A stretch of 52,303 nt of DNA from Porticoccaceae bacterium (GTDB lineage Bacteria; Pseudomonadota; Gammaproteobacteria; Pseudomonadales; Porticoccaceae): NCBI GenBank assembly GCA_018664075.1, contig JABJOY010000040.1:1-52303 (forward strand), given 5' to 3'. This document shows, piece after piece, positions 18,158 to 27,664 of this stretch. Under the pieces are notes generated by a model. That model searched no databases, had not been told where the DNA came from, and saw only the letters and a list, made by a program, of their open reading frames with translations. The position numbers and the translations under genes were made by a program. Position 1 is the first letter of the stretch, and each line of letters starts with the position of its first letter.

Positions 18158-19042
18158 TCAGGGGCGAGTTTTGCGCGCAGATAGTCTCGCCCAGTCATCT
18201 TCGATATCAGGGCTATCGAAGTCAAACCGGGCCAGGTAGGGAGCGGATACATCCTCAATTTGAGATTGGAGAAGTCCGGACAGACACAGCAGGCCGTCGG
18301 CCCCAGTGAGGTTGCTGATCCTGGGAGCCAATTCAATCAACGGTGCCGCGAGTATATTGGCCAGCATTACATCGGCGAGAATACCTTCCGGGATAGCATC
18401 TGGCAGGCAGGTAATCAGACGCTGATCAGCAATGTTATTGCGGCGGGCATTGTCGCGGCTGGCGAGCAGTGCCTGAGGATCGTTGTCGATAGCGATAACT
18501 TTTTCGGCACCTAGCAGCAGAGCTCCAATACCTAAAATGCCAGAACCGCAACCGTAATCAATAACGGTTGTGCCAGCCAGGTTCTGCCGATCCAGCCAGC
18601 GCAGACACAGATGTGTGGTGGGGTGGCTACCGGTACCAAAAGCCAGTCCCGGATCCAGCATCAGATTAAAGCCATTTGGGTCTGGCACCTCAGTCCAACT
18701 GGGGCAGATCCACAGTCTGTCACCGCATTTGAGCGGTTGAAAATATTTCTTCCATTCCTGAGACCAGTCTTTGTCTTCCAGTAGTTCCCAGCGCAGCTCC
18801 GAATACAGGCTGGTTTGCAGTTGAGTGGTAATCTGGTCTGTATCTACGGTGGCGGGGAACAGTGCTTTGACAATACATTGATCCCAGAGTGGGGTTTCAC
18901 CAACTCCAGGTTCGAGAATGGGCTGATCTGCGGCATCCTCCAATGTTACTGATAAGGCTCCAACCTCCAGCATGGCATCTTCAGTCAAGACGCTATGCTG
19001 GCGGGATACTTCAGTTTGCAGCTGGACCCATTGGGCTGACAT
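18158..19042 (-). CDS. prmA: Ribosomal protein L11 methyltransferase
   Basis: 294-residue SAM-dependent enzyme that trimethylates ribosomal protein L11. Motif I is TTVIDYGCGSGILGIGALLLGA and the substrate-side motif is MLANILAAPL, preceded by GLAFGTGSHPTT. The start is 5 nt after the accC stop, so it is part of the aroQ-accB-accC-prmA run. Confidence 0.96.
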   Translation of the reverse strand: MSAQWVQLQTEVSRQHSVLTEDAMLEVGALSVTLEDAADQPILEPGVGETPLWDQCIVKALFPATVDTDQITTQLQTSLYSELRWELLEDKDWSQEWKKYFQPLKCGDRLWICPSWTEVPDPNGFNLMLDPGLAFGTGSHPTTHLCLRWLDRQNLAGTTVIDYGCGSGILGIGALLLGAEKVIAIDNDPQALLASRDNARRNNIADQRLITCLPDAIPEGILADVMLANILAAPLIELAPRISNLTGADGLLCLSGLLQSQIEDVSAPYLARFDFDSPDIEDDWARLSARKTRP

Positions 19043-19047
19043 CTGGT

Positions 19048-20388
19048 CTACAGGCCGAGCTTTTTCTCAAGATAGTGGATATTGACGCCACCTTTCTTGA
19101 ACTCTGAATCTCTTACCAGATCCTCATGCAGCTCTATATTTGTCTTGATGCCATCAATAACCATCTCGTCTAGAGCGTTGCGCATTCTCGACAGTGCCGA
19201 GTCACGATCACGACCATAGGTAATAACTTTGCCGATCAGAGAGTCGTAGTTAGGGGGGACGCTATAGCCATTATATATATGGGAATCAACGCGCACACCA
19301 TTGCCGCCGGGCGCATGGTAGGCCTGAATGGTGCCGGGCTGCGGCAGAAAGCTCACTGGATCTTCGGCATTGATACGGCACTCAAAACTGTGACCGCGGA
19401 AGATAATACTTTCCTGTTTAAAGCTAAGAGGTCTGCCACTGGCAATCAGCAGCTGCTCTTTAATAATGTCGACGCCAGTAATCATCTCAGACACTGGATG
19501 CTCTACCTGTACTCTGGTATTCATCTCAATAAAGTAATAGTTGCCGTCTTCATAGAGAAACTCAAAGGTTCCAGCCCCTCTATAATTGATCTGAATGCAG
19601 GCATTAATGCAGCTTTCAAATACAGCCTGGCGCGCCTCTTCCGGAATTCCTGGAGCCGGGGCTTCTTCAATCACTTTTTGGTGGCGCCGCTGCAATGAGC
19701 AGTCGCGATCACCCAGATGGATGGCGCTGCCCTGACCGTCAGATAGCACCTGTACCTCTACATGCCTTGGGTTTTGCAAAAACTTTTCCATATATACTGT
19801 GCCATCGCCAAAGGCAGCTGCGGCTTCAGTTTTGGTAATGCTTACAGCATTGAGCAGGACCTGTTCATTTTCGACTACGCGCATACCGCGGCCACCGCCA
19901 CCAGCTGCGGCTTTAATAATCACTGGGTAGCCAATACGCAATGCGGTGGCTTTCAGAAATTCCGGGTCATCGGACAGAGGGCCATCTGAACCGGGCACTG
20001 TGGGTACACCTGCGGCTTTCATGGTCTGAATGGCCGCTACCTTATCGCCCATGGTGCGAATAACCTCGGCGGTTGGACCGATAAAGATAAAGCCGCTGTT
20101 TTCGACCTGTTCGGCAAAATCAGCGTTCTCGGCCAAAAAACCATAGCCAGGATGCACCGCTTCTGCGCCGGTAATTTCCATGGCGCTGATAATGGCTGGC
20201 ACATTTAAATAGCTTTGGGGAGAGGGGTTGGGGCCGATGCAGACAGCTTCATCAGCTAGTTTTACATGTTTTAACGCTACGTCGATCTTGGAGTGCACTG
20301 CAACGGTTTTAATATTTAACTCTTTGCAGGCGCGAAGGATTCGTAGGGCAATTTCACCGCGGTTGGCGATAAGCACTTTGTCGAGCAT
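19048..20388 (-). CDS. accC: Acetyl-CoA carboxylase, biotin carboxylase subunit
   Basis: 446-residue ATP-grasp enzyme that carboxylates the biotin on AccB with bicarbonate and ATP for malonyl-CoA formation. It has [32 protein letters not shown], the [15 protein letters not shown] motif, [14 protein letters not shown] and ECRINAEDP. Twenty nucleotides separate it from accB. Confidence 0.98.
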   Translation of the reverse strand: MLDKVLIANRGEIALRILRACKELNIKTVAVHSKIDVALKHVKLADEAVCIGPNPSPQSYLNVPAIISAMEITGAEAVHPGYGFLAENADFAEQVENSGFIFIGPTAEVIRTMGDKVAAIQTMKAAGVPTVPGSDGPLSDDPEFLKATALRIGYPVIIKAAAGGGGRGMRVVENEQVLLNAVSITKTEAAAAFGDGTVYMEKFLQNPRHVEVQVLSDGQGSAIHLGDRDCSLQRRHQKVIEEAPAPGIPEEARQAVFESCINACIQINYRGAGTFEFLYEDGNYYFIEMNTRVQVEHPVSEMITGVDIIKEQLLIASGRPLSFKQESIIFRGHSFECRINAEDPVSFLPQPGTIQAYHAPGGNGVRVDSHIYNGYSVPPNYDSLIGKVITYGRDRDSALSRMRNALDEMVIDGIKTNIELHEDLVRDSEFKKGGVNIHYLEKKLGL

Positions 20389-20408
20389 GATTCAGTTCCT
20401 GACAGGCT

Positions 20409-20867
20409 TTAAATAATGGTGAAAATAGGTTGATCAAACTCGACAGGTTCGCCATCTTCAATCAGGATGGCGCCAATGGTACCGGCCTTATCTGCTTCAA
20501 TCTGGTTCATCATCTTCATAGCTTCGATAATGCACAGAACATCCCCTGGCGCTACAGCCTGACCTACAGTGACAAAGCTGGGTGAGCCAGGAGCAGGAGA
20601 GCTATAAAAGCTGCCCACCATGGGAGAGCGCACCACATGCCCAACCAGTTCATCAGCTGCAGGCGCCGGTGTTTCTGCGGCTGGCGCCGCTGGTGCAGCT
20701 ACCTGGGCCACAGGGGCGGGAGCAGGGGCTGGCGCTGGTGCCACCGCATAGGCTGCTGGGCCTCCGCGACTGATGCGCACAGACTCTTCACCTTCTGTGA
20801 TTTCTAATTCATTAATATTTGATTCTTCAAGCAGCTCTATAAGCTTCTTAACTTTACGAATATCCAT
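20409..20867 (-). CDS. accB: Acetyl-CoA carboxylase biotin carboxyl carrier protein
   Basis: 152 residues: an N-terminal helical segment, an Ala-Pro-rich flexible linker (about residues 38-72), and a C-terminal biotinyl domain with the biotin-accepting lysine in EAMKM. It carries biotin between AccC and the carboxyltransferase. Followed by accC. Confidence 0.98.
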   Translation of the reverse strand: MDIRKVKKLIELLEESNINELEITEGEESVRISRGGPAAYAVAPAPAPAPAPVAQVAAPAAPAAETPAPAADELVGHVVRSPMVGSFYSSPAPGSPSFVTVGQAVAPGDVLCIIEAMKMMNQIEADKAGTIGAILIEDGEPVEFDQPIFTII

Positions 20868-20890
20868 TCTGGTCTCTCGGTCAATTCTAA

Positions 20891-21331
20891 TTAATGGTCA
20901 AGCTTGCTCAGCACAGCGTGCAGAGCGAGATGGTAGCTTTGCGCACCGAAGCCGCAGATTACGCCCTCAGCAACATCGGAAAAATAGGAATGGCGGCGAA
21001 ACTCTTCTCTGGCGTGCACATTGGACAGATGCACTTCGATAAAGGGAATTTCTACCCCAAGCAGGGCATCGCGCAGTGCGACACTGGTGTGAGTAAAGGC
21101 GCCGGGGTTAATGATAATAAAGTTAACCCCTTCCTGTTTGGCATCGTGAATGCGTTGAATAAGTTCATATTCAGCGTTGCTTTGCAGGGCGAGCAGATGA
21201 TGACCGGCCGAAATTGCGGTATCCATTAGCTGCTGATTGATTTTTTCCAGACTGTCACCACCGTATATTTCAGGCTCTCTGGTGCCCAGAAGATTTAGAT
21301 TGGGCCCGTGCAAAAGAAGTATGGTCGCCAT
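20891..21331 (-). CDS. aroQ: 3-dehydroquinate dehydratase, type II
   Basis: 146-residue enzyme of the shikimate pathway. It shows [20 protein letters not shown], the catalytic tyrosine and arginine region, [17 protein letters not shown] and [14 protein letters not shown]. It heads the aroQ-accB-accC-prmA-DUF3426 run and has a clear upstream promoter. Confidence 0.97.
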   Translation of the reverse strand: MATILLLHGPNLNLLGTREPEIYGGDSLEKINQQLMDTAISAGHHLLALQSNAEYELIQRIHDAKQEGVNFIIINPGAFTHTSVALRDALLGVEIPFIEVHLSNVHAREEFRRHSYFSDVAEGVICGFGAQSYHLALHAVLSKLDH

Positions 21332-21373
21332 AGTGATTCTCAGTGGTGAGATGAGTTCCGCGCAGTCTGCACT

Positions 21374-21402
21374 AAAATAGGCACACTGTCCATAAAATGC
21401 AA
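21374..21402 (-). promoter_or_regulatory. Promoter of the aroQ-accBC operon
   Basis: Minus-strand -35 TTGCAT (21397-21402), 17-nt spacer, -10 TATTTT (21374-21379), about 40 nt before the aroQ ATG. Confidence 0.5.
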
Positions 21403-21437
21403 AAAAATATGATTTTCGACGAAATTAGAGGAATTTA

Positions 21438-21599
21438 ATGTTGTTTTTGTCCTGTTTTCTTCGGGGATGTTTATTTTTTATGCTGATTATTGGCCAGATA
21501 ATGGTTTTTCGAGGCCTAATGCCGACAGAACAGCACATAAATCACGAAGTTCAACGAAAAATGGTTAATTACGGCGATTGTGCAGCTAAAAGCTGCTAA
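21438..21599 (+). CDS. Predicted 53-residue membrane protein
   Basis: The ATG is preceded by AGAGGA at 5 nt. Residues 1-24 form a single hydrophobic segment (MLFLSCFLRGCLFFMLIIGQ), followed by a hydrophilic tail ending GDCAAKSC. The stop codon is 4 nt before the end of the convergent dsbD gene. Four cysteines in so short a protein next to the membrane thiol reductant DsbD are suggestive but prove nothing. No family is recognised. The ribosome site and clean placement support it; lack of known homology keeps confidence moderate. Confidence 0.45.
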   Translation: MLFLSCFLRGCLFFMLIIGQIMVFRGLMPTEQHINHEVQRKMVNYGDCAAKSC

Positions 21600-21603
21600 C
21601 TAT

Positions 21604-23367
21604 CTATTTGATGCTAGTGAGCAGCTCTATTACTGTGGTTTCGAGCAAGATTTGCGGCAATATCTGAGCTTTTCCCTCTCCTTTGGGGAAGAGTAAATAT
21701 AAGGGCACGCCACTGCGTTGGTACTCATTGAGCAGCGCCGTAATCTCTGGGTCACTGTCTGTCCAGTCTCCTTTGAGATAGGTAATATCGTTGGTATCCA
21801 GAGCTTGATAGAACGCCGCTGAACTCAGCGCAACCCGTTCATTGGCCAGGCAGGTGATACACCAGTCCGCAGTAAGATTGATAAATACCGGCTTGCCTTC
21901 AGCTCGCAGTTGACTGAGGCGCTCGGGTGAATAGGCTTCCCAGCGCTGTGGTTGATCGTCCGCTGACATGGCCAACCCCGGTACAGCGATGGCAGCTGCC
22001 AGACAGGCCACTGCCAGGCATTTACTTGGGTTCAGCTTTTTCGGCTGATTTGCAGACCCGAGTTTCCACAGCCAGATTGCCATGGCGATAAGTACTAGAC
22101 CAATAACTACTGTTGCAGCAACATCAATACTGGTCTGGCGACCGGCAACCCATAGCAACCAGACTGCAGTCAGATAGAGGGGAAAAGCCAAAAACTGCTT
22201 AAACGTATCCATCCACTGGCCGGGTTTTGGCAGTCGCTGGCTGAGACCAGGAATCCAGGTGAGCAGAATAAAGGGCAGGGCCATGCCCAGTCCCAGAAAG
22301 GCAAATACCAGCAGGGCAATAGCGGAGGGCTGAGATATGGCATAGCCCAGCGCTGGTCCCATAAAAGGTGCCGTGCAGGGGCTGGCTACTGTGGTTGCCA
22401 GAACGCCAGTCATAAAGGATGAGGTCAGGCTCTGCCCATTGGCAGTGGAGGACTGGCCCAGGGACATTAGTCCGGCACCAATTTCAACATAGCCGGAAAA
22501 TGCCAGACCCATAACAAAGAACAGATAAATCAGGCCGATAATAAAAGCCGGAGATTGCAACTGGAAGCCCCAGCCAATAGCTTCCCCGGCAGAGCGCAGA
22601 ATTAACATGAGCGTGGCGATACCAACAAAGGTCGAGACCACGCCCGCGGTGTAGGCGAGACCATGGACCTGCTTGTTTTTGTCTGATTGATGGTTTTGGG
22701 TAAAGCTCAATGCTTTGATTGAAAGTACCGGGAATACACAGGGCATCAGATTCAGAATCATGCCTCCAGCAAGGGCAAAAAGCAGGATCCAAGCCAGTGA
22801 CACCTGGTCGGTGGACGGCTGGTTAGCTGGGTTGCCAGTTCGAGCGGAAGCCGAAGGTTGGGCGCTGATGTCGACGCTGCCGGAGCTCAGATCGATAGTC
22901 AGCCATTGTTTGTAGGGTGGATAACAGAGTCCTGCATCGGCGCAGCTCTGGGATTCTATCTGGAGTTCGATCTGCTGCGCTGGGGTGCTAAATGGCAGAC
23001 TGACCATGGTGCTGTGATAATAAACTTCCAGCTCAGCCTCAAAATATTCGTCCCACTTTACCTTGCCGGTCTGGAATGTTGGCTGCTGCAACTGGCTGTT
23101 GGGATCGACCGCATTAAATTTAAAGCGATCGCGGTAGAGGTAGTAGCCGTCGGTAATGGTCCAGTTGAGTAATAATTGGTTCTCTTCGACAGAGACTGCC
23201 AGCTGATAGGCCTGTTCCACAGGCAAAAATTCGGCACTGCTATCCTGGGCAAAAAAATCGGTGCCACTGCTCTGTAGGCCTTTGGTGAGAGCCACCTGGC
23301 CAATGGACGGCAGGCTGATTGCCAGACAGGTCAGCAGCCACAGGCTTTTGTTTAGCAGTTTATTCAT
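21604..23367 (-). CDS. dsbD: Thiol:disulfide interchange protein DsbD
   Basis: About 587 residues with all three parts of DsbD: a signal peptide and periplasmic alpha domain with the cysteine pair in SCADAGLCYPP; an eight-helix membrane domain whose redox cysteines are in LMPCVFPVLSIKALSF and ASPCTAPFMGPALG; and a periplasmic thioredoxin-like gamma domain with DWCITC near residue 505. It brings electrons from cytoplasmic thioredoxin to periplasmic disulfide isomerase and cytochrome c assembly. The start follows an AAGGA site; an ATG 6 nt upstream is an alternative. Confidence 0.95.
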   Translation of the reverse strand: MNKLLNKSLWLLTCLAISLPSIGQVALTKGLQSSGTDFFAQDSSAEFLPVEQAYQLAVSVEENQLLLNWTITDGYYLYRDRFKFNAVDPNSQLQQPTFQTGKVKWDEYFEAELEVYYHSTMVSLPFSTPAQQIELQIESQSCADAGLCYPPYKQWLTIDLSSGSVDISAQPSASARTGNPANQPSTDQVSLAWILLFALAGGMILNLMPCVFPVLSIKALSFTQNHQSDKNKQVHGLAYTAGVVSTFVGIATLMLILRSAGEAIGWGFQLQSPAFIIGLIYLFFVMGLAFSGYVEIGAGLMSLGQSSTANGQSLTSSFMTGVLATTVASPCTAPFMGPALGYAISQPSAIALLVFAFLGLGMALPFILLTWIPGLSQRLPKPGQWMDTFKQFLAFPLYLTAVWLLWVAGRQTSIDVAATVVIGLVLIAMAIWLWKLGSANQPKKLNPSKCLAVACLAAAIAVPGLAMSADDQPQRWEAYSPERLSQLRAEGKPVFINLTADWCITCLANERVALSSAAFYQALDTNDITYLKGDWTDSDPEITALLNEYQRSGVPLYLLFPKGEGKAQILPQILLETTVIELLTSIK

Positions 23368-23531
23368 AGTCATCCTTAGATCATAATTGATCGTACTCTG
23401 TATATACGGCAAAGCATCTATTTAGACCGCCGCCAGACACTTTACCATTTTGCCTTTTAACAGGGCTAAAAATAACCCAGTAATTCGGTCATTCTCTATG
23501 GCCCCATGCTATAGTTTGCCTGAGGGAATCT

Positions 23532-24014
23532 ATGAAAAAATTTATCAGTTTAGCCGTAATTCTGGCCGCCCAATTTGTTTTGCTGCAGCCAGTGCTATCA
23601 GTCCAAGCAGAGTCAGCCCATAAATTGCATGTCAGCGGGGCCTATATCCGCACCATGCCTCCCGGGCGCACAACCACCGCGGGCTTTCTTACCATCGCTA
23701 ACCATGGTACTGCAGACTGCAAGGTTATTAGTGCCAGCTCGCCGCTGTCTAATCGTATTGAGTTTCACGAACACCTGCACAGTGATGGCATGATGCGTAT
23801 GAGACCAGTCGATAGCGGCATAGTTCTGCCCGCTGGAGAGGCGGTGATTTTTAAACCGGGCGGGCTACATATCATGTTATTTAATATCGAGCAGGCCCTT
23901 GTTGGTGGAGACACTACGCAGCTCCAGTTCAATACAGATCATTGTGGTTCAGTTGAATTCAGCGCTGAAGTCCGCAGTCTGAAGGCGGCGCCCATGGCGA
24001 AGAAGCATCATTAA
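23532..24014 (+). CDS. Periplasmic copper chaperone PCuAC
   Basis: 160 residues with a signal peptide (residues 1-27, ending VQAES). The PCuAC/DUF461 domain carries the copper-binding set H-M...H-M: IEFHEHLHSDGMMRM and KPGGLHIMLF. The family delivers Cu(I) to the CuA or CuB centres of cytochrome oxidase. The stop codon overlaps the ATG of the following DUF2333 gene by one base. A His-rich C-terminus (KKHH) may also bind metal. Confidence 0.9.
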   Translation: MKKFISLAVILAAQFVLLQPVLSVQAESAHKLHVSGAYIRTMPPGRTTTAGFLTIANHGTADCKVISASSPLSNRIEFHEHLHSDGMMRMRPVDSGIVLPAGEAVIFKPGGLHIMLFNIEQALVGGDTTQLQFNTDHCGSVEFSAEVRSLKAAPMAKKHH

Positions 24015-25087
24015 TGAAATTGTTTGATTGGCTGAAAGGGAAATGGAGCCGCTCATACAATGATATCAGCGAAACCATATCCGAGGATTATGTCGGTGAG
24101 CGAGCGCCAAAAGGTCTTCGCTACAGTCTGATTGCCTCCCTTTTTCTGCTGGTTGTTTTGCTGTTGCTGGGCTGGCACTGGAGCGATGAGCCGGACCAGT
24201 TTGATGTGCGTCAGATTACCGGTGCAAACATTGGCCAGTCCGGGCAGCCGGTGATTGGTGCTGCCACTACTTCTACTCTTATTGAAGCCATTGATGTTGT
24301 CCTGCATAAGCGGGGGGGCTATCTGGCCAATGATATTTCCCCTCCTGGCCTGTGGCTAGATAATTTGCCCAGCTGGGAGTTTGGTGTCCTGGTTCAGGTT
24401 CGTGACCTCAGCAAAGCATTGCGCGAATCCTTTAGCCGCTCTCAGTCTCAGTCGACAGAGGATCGCGATCTGGCTCTGGCCGAGCCAAGGTTTAATGTTG
24501 ATCATCGAAGCTGGGCTGTGCCCTGGCCCGAGAGTGAATATGCTGACGGCCGCAACTATCTCAACAGTTATCTGCAGCGCCTTGGGGATGAGCAGGTTTA
24601 CGATGCCCAGTTCTACGCCCGTGCCGACAATCTGCGCTATTGGTTGGGTACAGTTGAAACCCGCCTCGGCAGTTTATCTCAGCGACTCTCTGCCAGTGTC
24701 GGCCAGCGGCGCATCAATACAGATCTCGCCGGTGCTGCCGGAGCCGTGCAGTCCACTTTGGCACCACAAGAGCTGGAGATAAAAACTCCCTGGCTGGAAA
24801 TTGACAATGTGTTTTATGAAGCTCGCGGTACTTCCTGGGCTCTGCTACATTTTCTACAGGCCGTTGAAATTGATTTTGCGGATGTTCTGGCCAAGAAAAA
24901 TGCCGTTGCCAGTGTCCGGCAGATTATCCGTGAACTGGAAATGACTCAGCAGCCAGTGCATGCCCCCATGATTGTTAATGGTGAAGGGTTTGGTGTGTTA
25001 GCTAATCACTCATTGGTTATGGCTTCTTATATCAGTCGCGCTAATGCGGCGATCATTGATTTGCGGGAGTTACTCTCCCAAGGTTAG
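24014..25087 (+). CDS. DUF2333 family inner membrane protein
   Basis: 357 residues. One membrane helix near residues 37-57 (YSLIASLFLLVVLLLLGWHW) is followed by a large domain predicted in the periplasm. The pattern of GGYLANDISPPGLWLDNLP and WAVPWPESEY fits DUF2333, a family of unknown function common in gammaproteobacteria. It is translationally linked to the copper chaperone upstream and followed after 6 nt by a cyclic-di-GMP protein. Confidence 0.78.
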   Translation: MKLFDWLKGKWSRSYNDISETISEDYVGERAPKGLRYSLIASLFLLVVLLLLGWHWSDEPDQFDVRQITGANIGQSGQPVIGAATTSTLIEAIDVVLHKRGGYLANDISPPGLWLDNLPSWEFGVLVQVRDLSKALRESFSRSQSQSTEDRDLALAEPRFNVDHRSWAVPWPESEYADGRNYLNSYLQRLGDEQVYDAQFYARADNLRYWLGTVETRLGSLSQRLSASVGQRRINTDLAGAAGAVQSTLAPQELEIKTPWLEIDNVFYEARGTSWALLHFLQAVEIDFADVLAKKNAVASVRQIIRELEMTQQPVHAPMIVNGEGFGVLANHSLVMASYISRANAAIIDLRELLSQG

Positions 25088-25093
25088 AAGCAG

Positions 25094-27664
25094 ATGGTAG
25101 ACGTCTTGAACGCAGATGGAATTGGTTCGGGAACAGGCGCGGAGCTGGCTGATAAGCTGGGTCAATCGCTCAATAAAGAACTTAGCAGAGAGCTGATGGC
25201 TGGCCGCTCTAAAGGCGGTGTCATGGTGGTTGACCACAATTTCAAAGTGGTGATGATCGATGCCAAAGTTGCACAGTATTGCTCAGTTTCTGCCGGGCAG
25301 TCCCAGGGCAAGAGATTTTATGCTCTGTTTCCCGGTTTACTCGGTAGCCTTTTTGCATCGGAGCTTCATGAGGTGCTGGCCTTTGTGGGGCGCAAGCAAT
25401 GCTCCAGACCAGCTGAAAATGCTCTTTTGCAGCAGTTTTCCGAGGCCTTTGAAAAGTCCGTAGAAGGGGAGTCTGCCCAGCCCCCCGCACTCAGTGCTAT
25501 CTCTATGCGCGCCTATCCGGATGGCAACTCGATCTATGCATTAATTCAGCTGCAGTGGCGAACAGACGCCCAATTATCTCAGCGACAAGAAGATTCCAAC
25601 CTGATTGCCCAGCATCAGGCTCTATATGGTCGTCCGCTGAATTTTGACAGCAATGCGATTATGGTGGTTGTTGACACTGAGGGTTTTATTCAAAGTATCA
25701 GTGCCGCTGCCGAGCAGTTGCTCGGTTATAGTCAGGCGCTGCTAAAAGGCAGCTCAGTCAGGGTTATTTTTCCTGATCTCAACTGCATGGATCAGGCTGG
25801 TGATATTGGTGAATCTCTGGCCATTTTGTCTGCTCAGAGTTATCTTGGCCATATTCTTGCTGCAACTGCAGAGGGTCAAACCAGGCGTCTGGATATTCAG
25901 TGTTTGCGCAGCGCCGATACATCTGCGGAGCTGATATTACTGTGCCGCGACTGCACGGATAGCAGCCGCAGAATAGAGCAGTTGATCAATCGCGGCCAGC
26001 TTTTTGACAGCACAGCAAAAAGCGTTGCTGACGGTGTGCTGGTGGTTGATGCGGAGGGCTTTGTTCAGGAGATCAATCCTATTGCAGAGCAATTGCTTCG
26101 CTTTGAGTTGGATAGATCCAAAGCGGTGCAGATTCAAACAGTGATGCCATTGGCTAATGAAGAAACCAGTATTGCTGTCACACCGGTGCAAGATGCATTG
26201 AGTCAGGCCAGTAATATTGAAGTCAGTGAATCCTTGCTGCTTAAGGTGCGCGGTGCAGAACCCCTGGCAGTTGCAGTCTCTGCATTCCCCATACGCAATG
26301 CCATGGGCCGGGTAGAGAAATGCCTGGTTATATTCCGCCCCCTGAGTGAGGCGCGGCGTGTGTCCAGTCGTCTGCGCTGGCAGTCAATGCACGATACATT
26401 GACAGGCTTGCCCAATCGCAAATCTCTGGCCGAGCGCATTCAGCGCGCCATTGAGAGTGCCAAGCGCGATGGCACTATTCATGCGCTGCTCTATATCGAC
26501 CTGTACAACTTCTCGGTAATTAACGACACCAGTGGCCATATGGCCGGTGATGAATTGCTCGTCCAATTTGCCCATTTGCTGATTGAGGCCACCGGTCCCA
26601 GTGATATCGCCGCGCGTATTGGCAACGATGAGTTCGCTCTGCTGTTGCACTGCATGAATTACGACAAAGCGATGGCAATGGCAGAGCAGGTGTTGGAGGT
26701 CATCAAGGAATTTAGCATTATCTGGGAGGGCGAGACATTGAAAGTGGGCGCCAGTATCGGCGGCATTATGATTGATTCAGCGGCGCTTTCGGATATAGAC
26801 CTGATGATTTCCGCCGGTTCTTCCTGCGCCGCCGCCAGAGATAAGGGCCGCAACAAAATTCACTTTCAGTCATTTAATGAAGAGGTTACCAAGCGCCGAC
26901 GGTTGGCTACCAGCATGCCGAAGATAGTCAGTGCTTTGGATGAGAATCGCTTTACCTTATTTGCCCAGCCCATTGTCTCTCTGAATCCCAATGTGGCACT
27001 GCCAAAATATTACGAAATTCTGGTACGCATGCGCGATAACGACGGTACTATTTTGCCCCCCTCCGAGTTTATACCTGTGGCTGAGCATTACTCGCTGATT
27101 GATGATCTGGACAAATGGGTGTTTACCAATGCCCTCGCGTTTTTGAAAAAACTTCATCAGAAGTCAGCTATATTGCCCACCTTGGCAGTGAACCTTTCCG
27201 GCAGCACCGTTGGCGATGAAAATGCCATTGATTATATTCTTGCTGGTTTTAGTGACAGTGGTATCGCGCCAAAGCATATTCAGTTTGAAATTACCGAAAC
27301 AGCGGCAGTTAAACATCTGTCGGAGGCCAAGCACTTAATTGGCACATTGCGCTCTGTGGGTGTGTCCTTTGCGCTAGATGATTTTGGCAGTGGCCTATCG
27401 TCTTTTGCCTATCTGAAGGAGTTGCCCATTGACTGTCTGAAGATTGATTCAAGCTTTATTCAAACCATGGATAACAGTGATGTGGATTATTCTGTGGTCA
27501 GCACCATAAACCATCTTGGCCATATTATGGGGGTGTCTACGGTGGCCGAGGGGGTGGAGAATAAAACCCAGCATCAGTTGCTCAAAAAGATTGGCGTCGA
27601 CTATGTGCAGGGTTTTCAAATCCAGCGACCCAAGCCACTGAATAAAGGTATTCCGACGATCTAG
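25094..27664 (+). CDS. PAS-GGDEF-EAL cyclic-di-GMP signalling protein
   Basis: 856 residues. Two or three PAS-like sensor segments come first (about 40-140, 180-290 and 300-415, the last with DGVLVVDAEGFVQEINPIAEQLL). The GGDEF domain (about 430-590) has RIGNDEF at its active loop instead of GGDEF, and the EAL domain (about 605-850) begins with YYEILVRM. The EAL domain keeps NLSG, the E in EITETA, DDFGSGLSS, LKID and VAEGVEN, so phosphodiesterase activity is likely. With GNDEF the cyclase half may be weak or regulatory. No membrane helix is seen, so the protein should be cytoplasmic. Confidence 0.9.
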   Translation: MVDVLNADGIGSGTGAELADKLGQSLNKELSRELMAGRSKGGVMVVDHNFKVVMIDAKVAQYCSVSAGQSQGKRFYALFPGLLGSLFASELHEVLAFVGRKQCSRPAENALLQQFSEAFEKSVEGESAQPPALSAISMRAYPDGNSIYALIQLQWRTDAQLSQRQEDSNLIAQHQALYGRPLNFDSNAIMVVVDTEGFIQSISAAAEQLLGYSQALLKGSSVRVIFPDLNCMDQAGDIGESLAILSAQSYLGHILAATAEGQTRRLDIQCLRSADTSAELILLCRDCTDSSRRIEQLINRGQLFDSTAKSVADGVLVVDAEGFVQEINPIAEQLLRFELDRSKAVQIQTVMPLANEETSIAVTPVQDALSQASNIEVSESLLLKVRGAEPLAVAVSAFPIRNAMGRVEKCLVIFRPLSEARRVSSRLRWQSMHDTLTGLPNRKSLAERIQRAIESAKRDGTIHALLYIDLYNFSVINDTSGHMAGDELLVQFAHLLIEATGPSDIAARIGNDEFALLLHCMNYDKAMAMAEQVLEVIKEFSIIWEGETLKVGASIGGIMIDSAALSDIDLMISAGSSCAAARDKGRNKIHFQSFNEEVTKRRRLATSMPKIVSALDENRFTLFAQPIVSLNPNVALPKYYEILVRMRDNDGTILPPSEFIPVAEHYSLIDDLDKWVFTNALAFLKKLHQKSAILPTLAVNLSGSTVGDENAIDYILAGFSDSGIAPKHIQFEITETAAVKHLSEAKHLIGTLRSVGVSFALDDFGSGLSSFAYLKELPIDCLKIDSSFIQTMDNSDVDYSVVSTINHLGHIMGVSTVAEGVENKTQHQLLKKIGVDYVQGFQIQRPKPLNKGIPTI

